Source: Adiantum capillus-veneris (Eukaryota > Streptophyta > Polypodiopsida > Polypodiales > Pteridaceae). From it: a stretch of DNA of 64,000 nt. The notes beneath the pieces were generated by a model, which made no database searches, was not told the DNA's origin, and worked only from the letters and a program-made list of their open reading frames with translations. The position numbers and the translations under genes are program-made. The stretch covers positions 180,689,740 through 180,753,739 of the forward strand of contig CM043944.1 of NCBI GenBank assembly GCA_014529385.2, given 5' to 3'. Positions 22,647 through 34,567 of the stretch are shown in pieces (position 1 is the first letter of the stretch; every line of letters begins with the position of its first letter).

Positions 22647-23195
22647 CTAAACATAAAAAACCCCCATAGTCATACATAGCCGATCCCAAGCTGCCAACTC
22701 CGCCCCATGCAATAAAGCATGGCCACCTCCTATCCTGTGAGAGGGGTCCTCCAACATGTTGAAGTCCCCCCTAGCACACCATTTCTCTACATGCGGCAAA
22801 GACTCAACAACATGAGACAAAAACTCAACACATGCACTTGCCACATTGGGCGTGTAAATGTTCAGGAAACCCATGAGGAAACCTTGAATCTATATAGTAA
22901 CCCACTGAGATCTACCTGGCACAATAATACCTTTGACCACAATGGCCTCCTTTCAAGAATCCACAATAGTCATATATACCCCGCCCCCGATACCTCAAGG
23001 TCCAAATAGAGCTCACCAAAACACCTCATAGCGACCATGCAAAATTGACCAGCATGTCTAATGTGGATCTCACATAGATGATACTCCTAGGAATATCAAT
23101 CTCACCACTCACAGGCATCGATGAAGCTCCTGATGCAATTGACCCCCCATCTGACATTGAAATTGGGGACCACCTAATCCATGCACTTCCATGAG
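22647..23195 (-). pseudogene. LINE ORF2 endonuclease fragment
   Basis: The minus-strand frame from 22874 reads NIYTPNVASACVEFLSHVVE, then WCARGDFNMLEDPSHRIGGG and HGAELAAWDRLC. This is the apurinic endonuclease (exo_endo_phos) domain of plant L1-type retrotransposons, whose GDFN motif contacts the catalytic centre. An upstream piece MRIVSWKCMD near 23195 resembles the usual ORF2 start. Frameshifts and stops lie between. The reverse transcriptase is missing: the element ends at 22647 against repeat R1. Confidence 0.75.
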
Positions 23196-23210
23196 ACAAT
23201 TCTCATGGGC

Positions 23211-24786
23211 TCAATGAGAGAAAATAGATGTTGCAATACTAGCCAACCTCGCTATCTTTGAGGTTGTATTGAAAGGGGAGTAATCCACATCCGAGCAACC
23301 TCTAGAAAAGCACGTTTGGAGTGACTGTCCCACCCAGGCCCACTCCAAGCATGCAGCCCATAGGGCTACATCCTCTGTCGAAGAATCCTCATGTACAAAT
23401 ACATAGCATGGAGGGATATGAGTGTCATCTAACAAATCACCACAATGTGCCTGCAACTTGCTACATGCAACAGTGTCACGTTGAACTTGGTTGAAGGCCA
23501 AAGTGTCTATACCGGGTTTTTCACCCCTAGGTCCCCTGTGTGGTGTGAGAACTCAGTGGCCTAGATCTGGAGCTAGCCAAGAGCTGTGTGAGGGTCCGCT
23601 CTATAGGGTCCTTGCCACATGGCGGAAAGGAGAAACCTACCAATGGATCCAAAGACTCATTGCCTTGAGCAAAAAAGAGGACGTGGACTGGAAAGCAAGC
23701 CTCCTCCCGGTGGTGGGAGAGGAATCACATGAGACTATATTCAAAGAGGTCCCATTGTCTGCAAATGTCAAAGCTAGTAAACCCTTGAGGGACTACATCA
23801 AAAGGGGAAGTCTGACCCAAAAGCAGCAGCCTCAAATGGGGTTGTCCCTCCTAAGCCACACGGCTCGGGAGAAAGCATCACCAAGAGAGCACCTTGCTAT
23901 TGACATGTGTCTAATCCCCTGCATCTTAGGAGGAGTAGCAGTGGGGTTGGAAGATGAGGCTGAGTGCCCCACCGGGGAGAGAGGAGAAGTGGCAGGTGCA
24001 GATGAAGGTGGACGAGGTGGGGGGGGGGGGGGAGGGAGACGGGGGAGGCAAAGCGGCAGTGTTTGAGGGAGGAGGAGGGGGAGGAGTTGAAGAGGACCGA
24101 GTCTGCTCTGGGGGTCTTGCTGAAGGGGGTCAAAAAGGTCCCTGTCGGAACCTAATGTTGCTAAGTTGCAAGAGGTCGGCCACGAGGGGGAGTAGTGTAG
24201 CAAGCTTGTCCCTATCGCTCGCAACCACCATGACCAACAGGCACCTGCTGCCAATTGTCAGTTGTATGATCCCTAGAATGTGTTGAGGCCTTTGCAAAGT
24301 GGCCCATTTGTCTGCAAATGAAGCACTATTTTAGGAGACCCAAATACTCCACATTATGTCTGATCCAACCCCTACTCACACAAGGTAGAAGTATCATCTT
24401 CGGGAGGGAGTGTGTGCCTTGAACAAGAACCCACACAGTAGGTAAACCCATGGCCTTGGCCACACACAATTAAAGCTACAATGTGCGGAGACTCCAAAAT
24501 TGTCTCAAACATGGGGAGAAGAGGAAGGTACTCTCTCCTCATGCCTAAGAAGAAAACCGATATAGGCAAATCGACCTCCTCCTCAAGCACATTTATAGTC
24601 TGGTCAAAACCATGATGCCATCGTCTGAAGTAGGCTTGAGCTCCTTGGATACCAAGCAGGCTCATTGAAATCACCTTATATGTCATCTCTAGACACTTGA
24701 ACTCTATCTAATAGTACCCTCCTCCCAAGAGTTGGACATCGGTGATCTTACCCACATCATCAAAGAGGAGTCAGGCCTGGAGTAAG
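23211..24786 (-). pseudogene. LINE ORF1 remnant (DUF4283-like)
   Basis: From 24686 the minus strand reads RRWHHGFDQTINVLEEEVDL followed by VFFLGMRREYLPLLPMFETI, a pattern of the gag-like ORF1 of plant LINEs that binds the element RNA. A long proline run follows near 24020-24060, and the C-terminal part near 23501-23211 is unrecognised. It lies upstream of the ORF2 fragment on the same strand, as expected for one LINE. The 5' LTR of chromovirus A interrupts it at 24787. Confidence 0.6.
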
Positions 24787-25121
24787 TGTCATAATAAGCA
24801 ATTATATCTAATTCTCCTAAATGATCATTTAATATGGGGAAGTGCCAGGGGAGAAAAAGCTAGAATATTGGTAGGGATCCAAAGGAGGGAAAATAGGGAT
24901 CCAAAGGGGGACCCATCTGCAAAATAGCAATCTACAGCAATAGGGATTAAAAGACCCTAAGGTGCAGCCCATTAAGAGTTCCAAAATGCTAAGGTTCCAA
25001 AATTCAAAGGTGTCTCCAAAGGTCAAACGCTAGGGAAATTGGGTGCTTAGTGTGTGTCACAAAAAGTCTTTATCAATCCCTACATAGGAGGGGGCGAGCC
25101 TTGCAAGTAGGGGAGAGAGAG

Positions 25122-25173
<52 letters not shown>

Positions 25174-26351
25174 CTCCCTTTACACAAAGTGAATGAGGGA
25201 CACATGTCAGCTCCCTAGCCCAGATGCCCTCAAGGTGTACTCAAATCCTATTGGATGGCCTTGGAGGTGGACCAATGAGAATTAGGCTAGAGTAAATCTA
25301 GTTTAATTAATTTAAAAACACTTAATAAAAGAACCAATGGGAGTTAAGCTCTCTAGAAGACTATTGGACAGTCTCCCAAGGGGTCCAATGAGCATTCAAC
25401 AGCCAAATGGCTTGCGTGATTCCTATTGGCCGGGAGGCAAAGGGGTCCAATGAGAGTTTAGTTGCATTTATTAATTACCTAAATCTCTCACAGAATGGGA
25501 AAGGGGGACACATGTCAGAAGGCTATCACTTATGCTGCTTAATTACCATTGGCTAAGCCTGGGGAGGACCAATAGGATGCTAGCAAGAGGGCTTGACCAA
25601 GAGAGAGAGAGGGGGCTGATTTTTCAAAGGCATTATCACCTACACACTCACACTAGCTCATGTGTGGAGTAAGAATACCCTCTCTCCTTCTCAAGCTTTA
25701 ATGGAAAGCTTATCACCTACTCCAAGCTTGTGAGAAGGGAGGCCTACACCAACAACTCTTGGCTTTGTGATGCAAATCCAACCAAGAGCCAAGCTTCAAT
25801 GCATGCTCATATCCTCTACCATGCTAATCACTAAGCTAAGATATGCTAATATGAGTGATTATGTGAGGAGATGTACATCTTTCTTGTAAGAATACTCCTT
25901 CTTCCTCTAAATCTACTCTTATACCCCGCTAGCTCTCACCATCTTCAAAGGTGTGTGAGGTCTTGGGTCTGAGACCGTGAGGGAATTGATGTTGTGTTCA
26001 ATAAATGTTTTTCTTAGTGCATGAAGTTTCCATCTTCATTGCACTAGCTAGAATTTAAGGAAAACAAAGTATTGTATTGTAAAATGTCTCTCTTGATGGG
26101 AAAAACCATAATACAAAGCCTTTTGGAGGGGGGACCGGCTCCATGCAAATCCAGTCCTCAACTGTTGTCATTTCTTAATTCTCACTCTTTTGAAGTATTG
26201 TTCATGCTATCTAACTAGGTGTTACGCTTTTTGTTGCTCTCTCCACCCAAGCACTCTTGTTATTCTCATTAGGAATCTATTCTAATGAAATGCTCACCAT
26301 GCTCATGCTATTTTCCGCTACACACAAGTTACTAGACTAGTAAATGTTACA
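24787..26351 (+). repeat. 5' LTR of chromovirus A
   Basis: It starts TGTCATAA and ends GTTACA one base before the primer site, and is about 1.57 kb. It aligns in parts with the LTRs at 55134-56981 and 61696-63478. Shared blocks are the start, the GA-rich microsatellite near 25597, CCAAGAGCCAAGCTTCAATGC, and the GGGGGACCGGCTCCATG block near 26131. It carries an extra (AC)n run at 25124-25172. Confidence 0.8.
25124..25172. repeat. (AC)n microsatellite in the LTR of chromovirus A
   Basis: About 24 AC units follow a short GAGAGAGA stretch inside the LTR. The corresponding part of the other LTR copies has no run of this length, so the array grew in this copy. Confidence 0.95.
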
Positions 26352-26352
26352 T

Positions 26353-26364
26353 TGGTATCAGAGC
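26353..26364 (+). promoter_or_regulatory. Primer-binding site, initiator tRNA-Met type (chromovirus A)
   Basis: TGGTATCAGAGC is the standard plant complement to the 3' end of initiator tRNA-Met. It lies one base after the LTR end ...TTACA. Confidence 0.95.
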
Positions 26365-26731
26365 ACAAGGTTTCTCTTTTCTTGCTCAAGAAGGGAGGTC
26401 CTCAAGCTAGCAATCAATGGTTGGTACTATTAATTGCATGTGAGTAAGTAGAATAGGGATTTTTCAGACTTGCAGTGCGCCTGCCTTTGTGCAGTTAACG
26501 GGGCATCACTGTCAAGAGCTATGGTCTTAATAGTGGAGTCCTATGGCGCTTGCCTCCGGCTTAACCACTATTGAGCTATTAGAAGCTTGACAGGAGCGGT
26601 GTGTTTTTGGTGTTCAATGACCCTCTCTTCTATTCCTTGCAATTAATGGTATTCAAGCCACTGGTATAGTAACAACTAGGGCTTGAAGTGCCAAAGTACA
26701 ACTAGAAAGTTTACACCCAAAAGTTGTTAGA

Positions 26732-28240
26732 ATGGCTGAAAATAGTAAAGAGAGTGAAATTAATGTTGATAACTTTGATTTTGCTAATGAGCAAGCTACT
26801 AATGATGCCCCAATGCTTGTTAACTATCTTGTTTCTAGGCTTCAATAAGCCATGGGCAATCCATCCCTCCAAAGTGAAGTGCAATGGCAGCTTCGTGACC
26901 ATGGGATTCTCCAAGCTCCCCACCATGACGAGAGAGCACCTAGGAAGCCTCCTTGCAAGACTTACAAAAGAGGTCTCTCTCCGATTCGGGAAGAAGAAGA
27001 GGATCACTATGAAGGGCTCGGAAATTTGCTCCTTGATGACGCATCTCCTTCTCAAAGGAGAACTCGAGAGCCTCTACCAAAGGAACGATAAAGAAGTGAG
27101 TCTCCCACCACCTCAATAGAGATGGCTCCACGAAGATGGCGGGCTAAATGCTCTCCATTGCCTCCAACATGCATAAGACCATCACATACTTCTCCACACC
27201 ATACTTCAAAGAGGGATGACAAAAAGCAAGAGAAGAAAAAGGCGAGAAAGAGGAAACCCTCTTCTCCATCTTCTTCATCCTCTTCCTCTTATGAAAGTGA
27301 TGACAAAAGACAACAAAGAAAGAAAAAGGCAAGAAAGAGGTCACCCTCTTCTCCATCTTCCTAAAATTCTTCATCTTTTGAAGTGAAGTGGGGGCAACCT
27401 TTGAACCATCAAAAAGAAGAGGCCATAGTAAATCCTATGCCGCGTGGAAGAGGTCATCCAAGCTCAAGAAGTTCAAAAAGGGAGGTAAGAGCATCTCTTT
27501 CCTTACCTACGATGGCACTTTTGGTGCTACAGACAAAGTCTTGGCCTTTATCCAACAATTTGATGTGGCGCTCGGAGATGAGGGCTTCACGAAGTCCTCT
27601 AAGCTATGCCATGTAGCTTTGCACTTTCAAAAGTCCGCCCAAAAATGGTGGTCTAGCCTAAGAGCCAAATGTAAAGATCCACAAACATGGAAAGATTTAA
27701 GAGCTTCCATTATGAAGCAGTTTTTGGCCACCGATGCCAAAACAAAGTACTCATCGAATGGCGAATCTTGAATCTCTCTCCCTATGAATCCATCCACAAA
27801 TATGTAGACAAGTTTTGGGACCTACAACTCAAAGCCACTGTCTTCAAAAAAGTTGAATTGTGGAGAGAAAAGCGGGAATTTTGTGCGGGCTTAACCGAAG
27901 AAATGGCAGAGTATGTCAACTCCCACAGGCCACACACCATATCGGTGGAAATACATCATACTATGGTGTCCTCTCAAATCAATTTCCAAACAGGGGCTAA
28001 GAGGAATTCTAAGCCCCCTAAAAACAAGGGTTCCACTGAGCCTAAGGGGAGGGATAATGTCCAAAAGTCTCCTAAGCCCAATTCCAGCAAAGCTAAGGAG
28101 AAGGGAGGTTACAAAGGCAAAAATAAACTCTCTCCTGAAGAGATTGAGAGTTATTGCAAGGATAACCGGTGTTTCAAGTGCGGCAAATAAGGGCATGTGT
28201 ACCGCGCTTGTCCCAAAAGAACAACCGCCATGATCCTCCT
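26732..28240 (+). pseudogene. gag: gag of chromovirus A
   Basis: It starts at ATG 26732 (MAENSKESEINVDNFDF), with a TAA about 38 codons in and the same frame resuming at 26852. A K/S-rich stretch follows. The capsid is read from 27388 (FLTYDGTFGATDKVLAFIQQ; HFQKSAQKWWSSLRAKCKDP), shifts frame near 27770, and continues to the zinc knuckle CFKCGK-stop-GHVYRAC at about 28174-28215. The stop inside the knuckle and at least two frameshifts inactivate it. Copy D retains an intact knuckle at this place. Confidence 0.85.
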
Positions 28241-28248
28241 TAGCTACC

Positions 28249-28736
28249 TTGGTCGAAATCCAAGAGGAGAAAAATCATCACAAAGGATCTCCTCTATGCC
28301 ATGCTTGGGGAAAGGTAAGAGAACATGATGCTTTTATTCTCTTTGACCCTAGTTCTAGTCACAATTTTACATCTATAGAGCTAGACACCAAGCTAGGCAT
28401 ACAAGCCTACAAGATGGGAGATGTCCTACCCGCAAACATTACTTTCAAGGGGCAAGAAGCTTCAGTCACTCCCTTAATCGGGAAAATGAGGCTCCATGTC
28501 CAAAGCTATGTGGACAAAGAGGACTTCTTTATCTCTCCTCTCAAGCATGAGGATGTAATCCTAGGGGCACCATGGTTTGATTGCATGGCTGCCAATGTTA
28601 AATTCCCTGAAAGGAGAATCTCCTTTATGTTCAGGGAAAAAGATATGTATATAGATGCTAAGGAAATGGGTAACACTATACCCATTGTACATACACAACC
28701 TTGTGTTTTAGCAAAAGAAAATATACAAAATTAAAA
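28249..28736 (+). pseudogene. pro: Protease of chromovirus A, altered active site
   Basis: The frame reads FILFDPSSSHNFTS, where copy D has MFDPGSTHNFIS. A then has the fold landmarks TPLIGKMRLHVQSY and VILGAPWFDCMAANVKFP. The catalytic triplet is D-P-S here and D-P-G in D, against the usual D-[ST]-G. An in-frame TAA at 28734 separates it from the polymerase. It would have processed the gag-pol polyprotein. Confidence 0.8.
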
Positions 28737-28839
28737 GGAATTAGAGTTATCCAATTTTCTCAAGGGGTTTTAAGATGTCTTTATTGACAACATCCCTTGT
28801 GAGATACCTCCTAAACATGAAATGATGACCATGCAATTG

Positions 28840-29640
28840 TACTTCTTCCAAGAAGTTCACCACCTAACAAACCTCCTTATAGAGTTTCTCAAGCTCAACA
28901 AGAGGAGATTATGCGGCAAGTGCATGAGTTAGTTGAGAAGTGCATGGTTAGGCCTAGCTCATCTCCGTTTTGTTCTCCTGTGCTACTAGTGAAAAAGAAA
29001 GATGGCACATATCGTATGTGTGTCAACTATAGAGCACTAAATAGGATCATTATCAAGAATAGATTTCCCGTTACACGGGTAGAAGACCTATTTGATAATC
29101 TACAAGGGTCTACCTACTTCAGTAGGATTGACCTAAAAAGTGGCTATCATCAAATAAGGATAATTGATCAAGACATTGTAAAGACCACATTTCGAACGAC
29201 GTTTGGTATTTACAAATACATTGTCATGCCTTTTTGCTTGACCGATGCACCAGCCACATTCAACTGCTTGATGGAGAAGCTATTCAGGCCTTACCAAACC
29301 TTTACTACAGTGTTCTTTGATGATATCATCATCTACTCTAATTCATTAGACAAACACAAGCACACCTCCAGGTAATATTTCAAGTTCTAAGAGAGAAAAA
29401 CTTTTTGTTAATAGAAAGAAAAGTGATTTTTTCTTACAAGAGATTCAGTATTTAGGTCACATAATCTCTCAAGATGGCATCCAAATGAATCCATCAAAGT
29501 TAGAGGTAATAAAAGGATGGCATAAACCAAGGAATCTTCATGAATTAAGGAGCTTTATAGGTATGTCTGCATACTATAGAGGCTTCATAGAGAAGTTCTC
29601 ACTAATAGCAGGACCACTAAATGACCCTACAAAAAGAAAC
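28840..29640 (+). pseudogene. pol: Reverse transcriptase of chromovirus A
   Basis: From 28911 it reads SSSPFCSPVLLVKKKDGTYR, then FSRIDLKSGYHQIRI and the catalytic box VFFDDIIIYS (29319-29348). The frame then breaks near 29375 and resumes as YLGHIISQDGI and LRSFIGMSAYYRGFIEKFS, the connection typical of Ty3/gypsy. The aspartates are present, but the frame is broken at 29375 and again near 29620. Confidence 0.9.
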
Positions 29641-30276
29641 GTTAGGTACACATGGTCTTCCAAGGAGAACAATGCTTTTGAAAGAAAAGCTTATCTCTCA
29701 ACATGTGCTTACACTACCGAATCTCTCAAAGCCATTTGAGGTCCAATGTGATGCTTGTAGTGATTGCCTTGGATCTGTTTTGCCTCAAGAAGGGCACGCC
29801 ATAGGCTATGAAAGTTAAAGGCTCGATCCTATTGAGCAAGATCTAGGCATATATGAAAAGGAATGCCTTGCAGTTCTACATGCCTTAGACTCATGGAAGC
29901 ACTATTTATTGGGGACTCCTTTGATTCTGCGAACGGATCACCAAAGTTTTAAGTACTTCATGATGCAGACCAACTCTCTGACAAACAAATGAGGTGGGAA
30001 AATTTCCTTTTGCAATTTCATTTTCATATTGCTCACATTGCTGGCAAGCATAATCAAGTAGCCGATGCACTCTCAAAATGGCCGAGAGTGAAAGCGGTTT
30101 CCATAGCAACTCACAATGATCTATCTTCTATGATAGATGAGTACGCTATTGATCCTAATTTTAGAGATGTGATTTCAGCCCTTGCACTAGGGAAGAAAGA
30201 GGGACCACTTTACAAGATGGTTATCTTCTCTATTGCAATAGACTATGCGTTACTAGCTCACTACGTGAGAAAGTAA
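29641..30276 (+). pseudogene. pol: RNase H of chromovirus A
   Basis: The frame reads FEVQCDACSDCLGSVLPQEG, with D-A-C where D-A-S is usual, then YEKECLAVLHALDSWKHYLL, LRTDHQSFKYFM and HIAGKHNQVADALSKWP. It would degrade the RNA strand during reverse transcription. A stop at 29815-29817 (S-stop-R) and a break near 29989 interrupt it. Confidence 0.85.
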
Positions 30277-31330
30277 TGTATGAATCTCATGCTCCTTCTT
30301 ATGCAGGGCATAGAGGATTCAGTCTACCCTAAAGGGGATTGAAACATATTTCTATTGGCCTATCATGAAATCAAAACATACAAGAGTATGTTTCTAAATG
30401 TGTGGTATGCCAAAAGACAAAGTTTGATAGAGGGAAGCATCTTGGATTGCTTCAACCTTTTCCAATCCCTAATTCACCATGGGAGAGCATATCCATGGAT
30501 TTTATCTTTGGATTGCCTAAGTATATCCATGGGAATACAAGAATATGGACGATAGTAGACAGGTTCAACAAACAAGCTCATTTTATACTTGTCAGAAAGA
30601 CTATCAAAGACCATCAAATGGCAACCCTCTTTATTTCACAAATCTTCAAGTACCATCGCTTGACAATGTCCATAATGTCAGATAGAGCTCCTAGAATGAC
30701 CAGTAATTTCTAGAAGGGTCACTTTGATAATTTAGGAACAAGGCTAAACTTATCTTCGGCCTATCACCCGCAAACGGATGGCCAAAGTGAAATAGCTAAC
30801 CTCACAATTCTCGATCTACTAAAATCCTATGTAACGGAAGTAGATAAAAGATCCCAATGGGAGAAGTACTTACTCTTAGTGGAGTATGCCTACAATGACA
30901 TTGTACATACTTCCACAGGAAAAGCACCTTTTGAGGTAATTGAGGGAAGGTCAAAAAGTCCCTTGCTACTTAAGGTGCACGGGAAGATCTTCGCTGCAGA
31001 TGAGTATAGCCAAGACCTACAAGAATCTTTCCAAAAGATTAAGGATGCTATCTCTATCTCACAACAAAGGTAAAAGACTGCTGCTGACAAGCACAGAAGA
31101 GCCCAAGCCTTTAAAGAAAATGATTGGGTCTTACTCAAATTTCCCAATGCTCGATTAAGGCACATGAAGGGCAAGAATCCTATGGGACACCAAAAGTACT
31201 ATGCTAAGTTAGCAAAAAGGTACTATGGTCCCTTCCAAATTCTTAGGCCAATCAATGAGATGGCCTATCAACTCAAGTTGCCCAACCATTGGCTCATAGA
31301 CAATGCTTTTCAGGTGAGCCTTACAAAGGA
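30277..31330 (+). pseudogene. pol: Integrase of chromovirus A
   Basis: Parts of the zinc-binding region (AGHRGFS; CVVCQKTKFDRGKHLG) precede the catalytic core: SISMDFIFGLP (first D), IMSDRAP (second D) and YHPQTDGQSEI (E). The C-terminal part reads NDWVLLKFPNARLRHMKGKN, then YYGPFQILRPINEMAYQLKL and PNHWLIDNAF. Stops occur near 30330, 30710 and 31070. Confidence 0.9.
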
Positions 31331-31394
31331 GAGCCACCACAAGAACCAACAATTGAAGACACACCGGATATCGAGGACCAAGAAGAGGTACTGC

Positions 31395-31545
31395 AACCCG
31401 AGTCCATTTTCCGACATGAAGACAAGGTACTAAGAGGCGGTAATACTATCCCACAATACATTATCCTTTTGAAGATGCTAGATGGATGCAAGGCATACAA
31501 TTAAAGGATAACCTAAACCTTGTCAATGCTTACAACACTTCCCAA
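31395..31545 (+). pseudogene. Chromodomain at the integrase C-terminus (chromovirus A)
   Basis: After a frameshift the sequence reads HYPFEDARWMQGIQLKDNLN, preceded by PESIFRHEDKVLR. Copy at 54600-54780 reads KFKNYPFDDARWMQGLQLKD in the same place. This fits a chromodomain, which would guide integration to particular chromatin, and places the family among the chromoviruses. Confidence 0.7.
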
Positions 31546-31784
31546 GAGTAAGCAAATGTACAAATGTTACAAATGAACAAAATTTTTATCTTATAAGACT
31601 CTTTATTTCTTCATTATGCACAAAAATGAAGTAGTATGCATGCTTAGATCAAGTTTGCGGAGACGACGTCTGCCGAACACCAAGTAGAGCTTGTCACTCT
31701 ACTATGGAAGATGATAGAACTAATGTGCAGACATGCTTGCGGCAACCTCAGGCTCTCAACGCCAAATGGACTAGTCATCCATTG

Positions 31785-32502
31785 CATGGTTCATGGCATG
31801 ACTAGATGGAAATACCATAGACCAATGTGTTTGTTTCCTCCTCCCATATCCTAATTTGGCCATCATTGTATATATCTTACCTTTTCATTGGGAGAGTCTC
31901 CCTACATTTTTACATAGCCCTCTTTAGCAGGGACAGTTTGTAGTCCATTGGGCAGTTTTATTAACTAAAAGAAGAATCTTCTTTCTTGGAAAGAAAAGAG
32001 GAATGCGCAAAACTTTGCACATCATCTCGCAACTCATCCAAGGGCAAAGGAGCCATCAATTACAGACACATGTCTAGAGTCACTCTCCTTCTCTTGAAGT
32101 GCTAGACTGGACCTCTAGCTTGTAAAACCTTTAGCTTGACTATCTCTCCTTCAAACTAGTGCTCATAGAAATACAAAGCATCAGTTGGCACTGGTCCAAC
32201 TTCTTGTGCAACACCCCTGCAAAATCCTTGATTGCACACATTGTAGACCCAACTAGTTTCTCTCTAAATCGAAGGGAAATATTTGTTTTTCTTATCCCCT
32301 TTTGAGATCGAATGAGACACCAAAGCATGAGAGGAAAATTTGCATGTCATGTCTTGCAGTATGCATAGCTCTATGAAACCTCTGTATGTCAGCTTGCAAA
32401 GTAAGAATCATGGAAAGAGTCATGAAAAATTCACTGTGTAGAGATAAGGACATCACACACAGTAAGTTGTTTGTGTGGAATCTCTCTAGAAATAGAGCAT
32501 GC
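31785..32502 (-). repeat. Segment next to R1 copy 4, with the same coding remnant
   Basis: This is an inverted copy of 884-1605. The coding remnant is on the minus strand here, reading for example AIKDFAGVLHKKLDQ and LDMCLQLMAPLPLDELRDD. Its abrupt start at CATGGTTCATGGCATG cuts off chromovirus A. Confidence 0.5.
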
Positions 32503-33200
32503 TGTCACACAGGGACGGGCACCATGTGCTAATGGAAAAGAGCATTCTGAACAAATTTAAGCACTTCAAATAATAATTGAATTGAAAGAGATGCACAACA
32601 CGAGACAAGGAGTGGCAGAGTTCCACCCCAAGAGAGCAGTGGCCTCAAACACTAACACCCTTTTGTTATTTCTTTATATTGCTTGAACTCTGTACATTGC
32701 CGGTATTCCATCCTTTGCACCTTTTCACATGTTCCATAGAATGATCCCTTGGCTCATATTTGAAGGCCCTTGGCCTCTCAAAAGCAGTTACATGATAAGA
32801 AGCAAACTCTAAAAGCAACTGGTCCTAAGCTACCATTGCGTTTTTGCGGAAATCTGTACAACTTTCACGTCAATATGTCAGTGTGAAATCTAGAGCGTCC
32901 ATATTGTTGGAACATCATCATGCTCCACACGATTGAGTGTGTGTTGATCCCACTTTATTTTAATGGATTTATGTCCCCTAGGCCACATCGAACAGGGTCG
33001 CGTAAGTTGGTGGGAACTTGTCTTTAAAATAGGCCACTCGGCAAGACTTTGCAAGTTGGTAAAACTTCTTTTGTTGCTTCTTCTTTTCTTGCCGATTCTG
33101 TTTTTTCTTCTTCTAGGGTTTAGGCCCCTCAATCGGGATCTGCAAGTCGGATCCTTTCTTCAGTAGCTTGGTCTCATTCTAGATTGGATCTCTTGATATT
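32503..33200 (+). repeat. R1 copy 4
   Basis: It begins TGTCACACAGGGACGGGCAC and carries the shared CCACCCCAAGAGAGCA, TTCTTTATATTGCTTGAACT and AGGGTTTAGGC blocks. The right end is approximate. Together with copy 1 it forms an inverted pair about 31 kb apart. Confidence 0.6.
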
Positions 33201-33390
33201 TTGATGTAGTAAAATTAGCCATCACACCCAGACGGTGTTGATCTCTAACATGTCTCTTGATACACTAAAATTACATACCCAAGAAATCTTTCCCAATTAG
33301 GAATATTAAGTGGTTGGCACATCATAATGCAGCACAAATGCTCACCTATGCATGTTACAAGACATAGAAACATAAAATTGTTGATGAACC
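33201..33390. other. No recognised feature
   Basis: AT-rich sequence between R1 copy 4 and a short tandem array. No ORF or motif was recognised. Confidence 0.3.
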
Positions 33391-33640
33391 CTCCCCCCGC
33401 AAATAACCATCTAGGTCCGGGTCATGAGCTGTTCAATAAGTCCCTCATTACTCCTACCGCAAATAACCTAAAAAGGTCTGAGCCATGAGATATAGAGGCC
33501 ACTACTCATACTTATTAATACTCCCCCCGTAAAGAACCACAAGGGTCCGGAACATATGTAAAAACAACACTTTTCAAACATTCAATACTCCCCTTGCAAA
33601 TAACCATAAGGGGCTAGGGCCATGAGTATGTGCAAGCATT
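33391..33640 (+). repeat. Four degenerate tandem units of about 65 bp
   Basis: Units begin near 33391, 33451, 33521 and 33587. Each has a pyrimidine-rich CTCCCCCCG-like start followed by CAAATAACCA, a short A/G stretch, GGTCCGGG and CATGAG, with changes in each copy. No function is evident. Confidence 0.65.
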
Positions 33641-34014
33641 CTCAAACATCATTTCTCACTACTCCACTCGGAGTAATTCCAAAAAAATTCCAAGCAGAAT
33701 CACCAAACAAGTTCTCAAATAGATTTTAGAGAATTGTTGAAAACGCATTCTTGACATCAATTACACTCAAAAGATAATTGTGCTTCCATTTTGAAACTTG
33801 CACCAAAATTAGGGTCAGATTTCTTCCATAAGGTTATAGCTAACCGCAACATGGTCCACAAGCACTTGAATAGTCAAAACAAGCCTCAACAAACAGTTGT
33901 CATATAGCGGTGATGGTAGTCCCAAGACATAGCAATCACACTAGACCTCCAAGGTTATCGGTTTGAGAAGAGACACTTGGTGAGAGATTTCGAAAAATTT
34001 CAAGTCATAATTTG
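33641..34014. other. Left flank of the copia element
   Basis: No gene was recognised. It ends with ATTTG (34010-34014), the copy of the target duplication. Before the copia insertion it was continuous with 39101 onwards, where a minus-strand gag fragment lies, but I could not confidently follow that gag into this side. Confidence 0.4.
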
Positions 34015-34239
34015 TGTTACCATATACATGTGGTAGTGATCTGTGTAAACACACTAGGACTGCTGAGGCATTTTTTCTCTCTTTAGGAGGTTTTTTCCCC
34101 CGTGCATTGTATATACGCCCATCACTCTAGGGCTATCTATCTCTCCATTGCACACTAAGTAATACACTCTCTATTGTGTGCCTTAAGCTTCCTTTGTCTT
34201 CTCCAATCTGTGTGTTTTCTTGCAACCCTAATTCCAACA
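34015..34239 (+). repeat. 5' LTR of the copia element
   Basis: It is 225 bp, begins TGTTACCATATACATGTGG and ends ATTCCAACA. A TATATA at 34110-34115 is a candidate core promoter. The short length is usual for copia. Confidence 0.93.
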
Positions 34240-34241
34240 AT

Positions 34242-34253
34242 TGGTATTAGAGC
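34242..34253 (+). promoter_or_regulatory. Primer-binding site of the copia element
   Basis: TGGTATTAGAGC differs in one base from the usual tRNA-Met site TGGTATCAGAGC and follows the 5' LTR after two bases. Confidence 0.85.
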
Positions 34254-34567
34254 AAGTTGCATCTTCTTCGGCTTAGCCGCCAGCAACTCGAACACACCCC
34301 TTCTCGCTTTCTTGGGTTTCAATGAGCTCTGGAGGGCGTTTATAGGTCGACAAAATTTTTGATTCGGGCTCATTTTGGCCTACGGTTCCACTACAAGCAG
34401 GCCTACACATGCAATTTTGTCACTTAGTGAAAACATTTTGTCAGTGCCGTTTTCTACATAACAGGTCCTATATAGTCTATTGTGGGTTGTTCTATATAGC
34501 ACATGCTAGTCTCACTCAGTTTCTCCTCATTTTGGGTAGTTTTCACATCAGGTGCAGACATTTTCCA

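Larger units (their letters stand above)
24787..31784 (+). mobile_element. Chromovirus A (Ty3/gypsy), 3' LTR missing
   Basis: The order is 5' LTR 24787-26351, tRNA-Met primer site, gag, protease, reverse transcriptase, RNase H, integrase and a chromodomain, the order of plant chromoviruses. Every domain has stops or frameshifts. After the chromodomain and about 240 bp of trailer, the sequence switches at 31784 to an R1-associated segment, so the polypurine tract and 3' LTR are gone. The same family is present as D (40595-44392, minus strand) and as the 3' halves at 53880-56981 and 59090-63478. The upstream flank is a LINE ORF1. Confidence 0.9.

Noticed and set aside
23491-24066. A 191-codon plus-strand ORF with a glycine-rich end
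   Set aside because: It is antisense to the LINE ORF1 remnant, whose minus-strand frame carries recognisable ORF1 motifs; the glycine run is the complement of a proline run.
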